Shown piece by piece: positions 61,907 through 64,000 of a stretch of DNA of 64,000 bases; position 1 is the stretch's first letter, and each line of letters starts with the position of its first letter. The DNA comes from Candidatus Baltobacteraceae bacterium. Lineage in GTDB: Bacteria; Vulcanimicrobiota; Vulcanimicrobiia; Vulcanimicrobiales; Vulcanimicrobiaceae. The position numbers and the translations under genes are program-made. Location of the stretch: contig DATJTX010000014.1 of NCBI GenBank assembly GCA_035502855.1, forward strand, positions 1 through 64,000, written 5' to 3'. A model generated the notes under the pieces. That model did not search any database. It was not told where the DNA came from and saw only the letters and a list, made by a program, of their open reading frames with translations.

Positions 61907-64000
61907 TTATTCGGTGAGCGCCATCTTGATGACGCGCTCTTGCTCGACGGCGTGGGCGCCGGGATACCCTTCCGAGGGAGAGGCGCGATAGCCGCGTCCG
62001 GCGTAGCCGATGTCGAGCGGCTTTTTCAACTTCTCGAGCAGACGCCGGCGCGCGTACGCACGTGCGCCCATGTTCTTCGGCTCCTCTTGCACCCACACCA
62101 ATGATTTCAAGTTTGGATAAGTGTCGAGCAGCGCGTTGATCTCTTGCGAAGGCATCGGCGAAAGCAGCTCGATGCGCACGATCGCCGTCTTCTTCATCTT
62201 TGGATAGAGTTCCGAGCCGATCAGATCGTAGTAGATCTTGCCGGAGCAGAGCAGGATGCGTTCGATCTTACTCTTGTCGCTCACGTTCGGATCGTCGATA
62301 ACGGGCTTGAATGTGCCGCTCGCCATTTCGTCGATCGAACCCGAGGCGGCCTCGGCGCGCAGCAGCGACTTGGGTGTCATGACGACGAGCGGTACCGGAT
62401 TGGGTGAACTCGCCTGGGCGCGCAAGAGATGGAAGTAATTGGCCGCGTTCGACGGATACGCGACGCGCAGGTTGCCTTCGGCGGCGAGTTGTAGGAAACG
62501 CTCGAGCCGGGCGCTGGAATGTTCGGGCCCCTGGCCTTCGTAACCGTGTGGGAGCAGCAACGTCAGACGCGAGGTTTGCCCCCACTTCGCCTGTCCGGCC
62601 GCGATGAACTGGTCGATGATGATCTGCGCGCCGTTGACAAAGTCTCCGAACTGCGCTTCCCAAAGCACGAGCGACTTCGGCACGGCGGCGGCGTAGCCGT
62701 ACTCGAAGCCCAGCGCCGCATATTCCGAGAGCGGGCTGTTGTGGATTTCGAAGCTCGCTTTCGCCGCGCCGACGTGCTGCAGCGGAATATATTCGGCGTC
62801 GCGCGAGGGATCGTGCAGCACCGCGTGGCGATGGCTGAACGTTCCGCGCTCCGTGTCCTGACCGGTGAGGCGAATCGGCACCCCGGAGGCGAGGAGCGAT
62901 GCAAAAGCGAGGGCTTCGGCCATGCCCCAATCGACCAATCCCTTCTCGGCGATCGTCGCTTTGCGGCGCTCGAACTGCGTGACGAGTTTCTTGTTGATCG
63001 TGAAGCCGCCCGGAACGGTTACGACGTCGTCGGACCATTCCAGCAACTGCTGCTTGGTGATCGGCGTCAGCGTCGCGGTCGGCAGCGGGGCGTTCTGCGA
63101 GATCTTCTCGATCATGCTGCCGCCCTCGGATTCCTTGACGTTCTTGTACGCCTCTTGCAGACGCGCGGTCGCCTCGACGACCATTTCATTTGCCTGTTCC
63201 GCCGTCACCACGCCTTGCGCGATCAGCTTGTTGGCGAAGAGCTCACGTGCGGTCGGGTGCGATTTGATCTTCTCGTACATCGTCGGTTGCGTGTACGCGG
63301 GCTCGTCCTGCTCGTTGTGACCGAAGCGGCGATAGCCGATCAGATCGATCACCACGTCGCGTGCAAAGCGCTTGCGAAACTCTTCGGCCAGATGCACGGC
63401 CGAGATGCAGGCGTCCACGTCGTCGGCATTGACGTGAATGATCGGCGCATCGAAACCTTTGGCGATGTCGGAGGCATAGCGCGTCGAGCGAGAATCGCGC
63501 GTATCGGCGGTGAAGCCGATCTGGTTGTTGGCGATGATGTGCAGCGTGCCGCCGGTCGCGTAGCCCGGGAGCGATTGCAGGTTGAAAACTTCCGAGATGA
63601 TTCCCTGGCCGGTGAACGCCGCATCGCCGTGAATGAGAATCGGCGCCGCCTTGCGCACGTCGAGCGAAGGAGCGGCGCCGTTGCGATCGGTCTGCAACGC
63701 GCGCGCGCGCCCTTCCACCACCGGGTCGACGGCTTCGAGATGGCTCGGATTGTGCTGCAGCGTCACCATGATCTGCTTGCCGCTCGACGTGTCGTAGACG
63801 CCGGTCGCGCCGTGGTGATACTTCACGTCGCCGGTGACGTCGTCGTCGGTGCTCATCTCGCCGCGTTGATGCGCCGCCTCGAACTCACCGATCAGCTCCT
63901 CGTACGGCATGTTCACGACGTGCGCGATCACGCTCAGGCGGCCGCGGTGCGCCATCCCGAGCACGGCATTTGGCGTGCCTTCGTCCGCGAGCATCTCGAG
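61907..64000 (-). CDS. sucA: 2-oxoglutarate dehydrogenase E1 component (5' part outside window)
   Basis: TPP-dependent E1 of the 2-oxoglutarate dehydrogenase complex of the TCA cycle. The visible C-terminal part (about 697 residues) has VLGMAHRGRLSVIAHV, KYHHGATGVY, LQHNPSHLEAVDPVV, IHGDAAFTGQGIISE, INNQIGFT-type AND the region FTADTRDSRSTRYASDIAK, GTFSHRHAVL, LLPHGYEGQGPEHSSARLERFLQL and VWVQEEPKNMGA. The gene starts beyond 64000, so the N-terminal subunit-binding or acyltransferase-like region cannot be seen. The E2 gene (sucB) is not in the window. Confidence 0.96.
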   Translation of the reverse strand, partial: LEMLADEGTPNAVLGMAHRGRLSVIAHVVNMPYEELIGEFEAAHQRGEMSTDDDVTGDVKYHHGATGVYDTSSGKQIMVTLQHNPSHLEAVDPVVEGRARALQTDRNGAAPSLDVRKAAPILIHGDAAFTGQGIISEVFNLQSLPGYATGGTLHIIANNQIGFTADTRDSRSTRYASDIAKGFDAPIIHVNADDVDACISAVHLAEEFRKRFARDVVIDLIGYRRFGHNEQDEPAYTQPTMYEKIKSHPTARELFANKLIAQGVVTAEQANEMVVEATARLQEAYKNVKESEGGSMIEKISQNAPLPTATLTPITKQQLLEWSDDVVTVPGGFTINKKLVTQFERRKATIAEKGLVDWGMAEALAFASLLASGVPIRLTGQDTERGTFSHRHAVLHDPSRDAEYIPLQHVGAAKASFEIHNSPLSEYAALGFEYGYAAAVPKSLVLWEAQFGDFVNGAQIIIDQFIAAGQAKWGQTSRLTLLLPHGYEGQGPEHSSARLERFLQLAAEGNLRVAYPSNAANYFHLLRAQASSPNPVPLVVMTPKSLLRAEAASGSIDEMASGTFKPVIDDPNVSDKSKIERILLCSGKIYYDLIGSELYPKMKKTAIVRIELLSPMPSQEINALLDTYPNLKSLVWVQEEPKNMGARAYARRRLLEKLKKPLDIGYAGRGYRASPSEGYPGAHAVEQERVIKMALTE

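Noticed and set aside
1-64000. tRNA, rRNA, CRISPR array, prophage or replication origin
   Set aside because: I looked for cloverleaf-like intergenic segments, regular spaced repeats, phage genes and DnaA-box clusters and saw none; intergenic space is too small for most of these.

Overview
The window is a compact, GC-rich (roughly 60-65% by eye) bacterial chromosome segment. It has about 57 protein genes, many overlapping by 1-4 bases, and I see no rRNA, tRNA, CRISPR array or transposase. The organism is a diderm that makes lipopolysaccharide: there are LptF/LptG-, LptD- and LptC-like proteins, apolipoprotein N-acyltransferase and many lipoproteins. My best guess is an uncultured lineage such as Candidatus Eremiobacterota (WPS-2) or a relative. 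That guess rests on the overall gene mix and is an inference.

Layout. (1) 1-2.26 kb is the only clearly accessory part: two orphan hypotheticals of less GC-rich, atypical codon use, a 5'-truncated metallo-beta-lactamase-fold (ComEC-like) pseudogene, and two copies of a 24-base direct repeat about 1.5 kb apart. (2) 2.26-10.9 kb is envelope biogenesis: a Tat-signal FAH-fold protein, a lytic transglycosylase, LptF/G, LptD, Lnt, an LptC-like protein and two lipoproteins. (3) 10.9-11.5 kb holds two KGG-repeat stress proteins (GsiB-like) behind a sigma-B-like promoter. (4) 11.6-19.4 kb (+) is an overlapping run: BsuPI-domain protein, glycogen debranching enzyme, GH63-type glucosidase, glycosyltransferase, FAD amine oxidase. 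(5) 38.3-19.3 kb (-) is one uninterrupted co-directional run with gaps of 50 bases or less: MG2-like protein, polA, DUF192 protein, small exported protein, mutM, rpsA, two tandem TonB-C paralogues, coaE, glgB, glgX, malQ, a nucleotidyltransferase/phosphohexomutase fusion and a membrane protein. Regions 4 and 5 converge and together give most of an alpha-glucan metabolism set. (6) 38.4-47.6 kb (+): two zinc-ribbon microproteins, an exported protein, a second FAH-fold enzyme, the three-part proton-translocating transhydrogenase (pntAA-AB-B), a Rid protein, a GH92 mannosidase fused to a YVTN beta-propeller, and arylamine N-acetyltransferase. (7) 47.6-54.3 kb: a membrane alpha/beta hydrolase and an oligopeptide-type binding lipoprotein (-), diverging from an Lrp-kdd-kamA lysine module (+). 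(8) 54.3-59.5 kb (-): a BlaI-type repressor, an M56 (BlaR1-like) membrane protease whose exported domain is a pentapeptide-repeat solenoid, a secreted pentapeptide-repeat protein, and a CBM9/DUF5916 outer-membrane-like protein. (9) 59.4-64 kb: an exported hypothetical, SUI1/eIF1-like protein, LOG-family protein, SCP2 protein, a 40-residue exported peptide, and the 3' part of 2-oxoglutarate dehydrogenase E1.

The observations I would follow first are: the BlaI/M56-pentapeptide/secreted-pentapeptide cluster as a candidate undescribed envelope-sensing system with a readable promoter; rpsA, whose conserved N-terminus has no ATG/GTG/TTG and appears to start at ATC behind a good ribosome binding site; two divergent gene pairs that share a single CATG as both start codons; and the GH92-propeller fusion without a signal peptide. 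Starts are chosen from ribosome binding sites, overlaps and family N-termini. Nothing was checked against a database.
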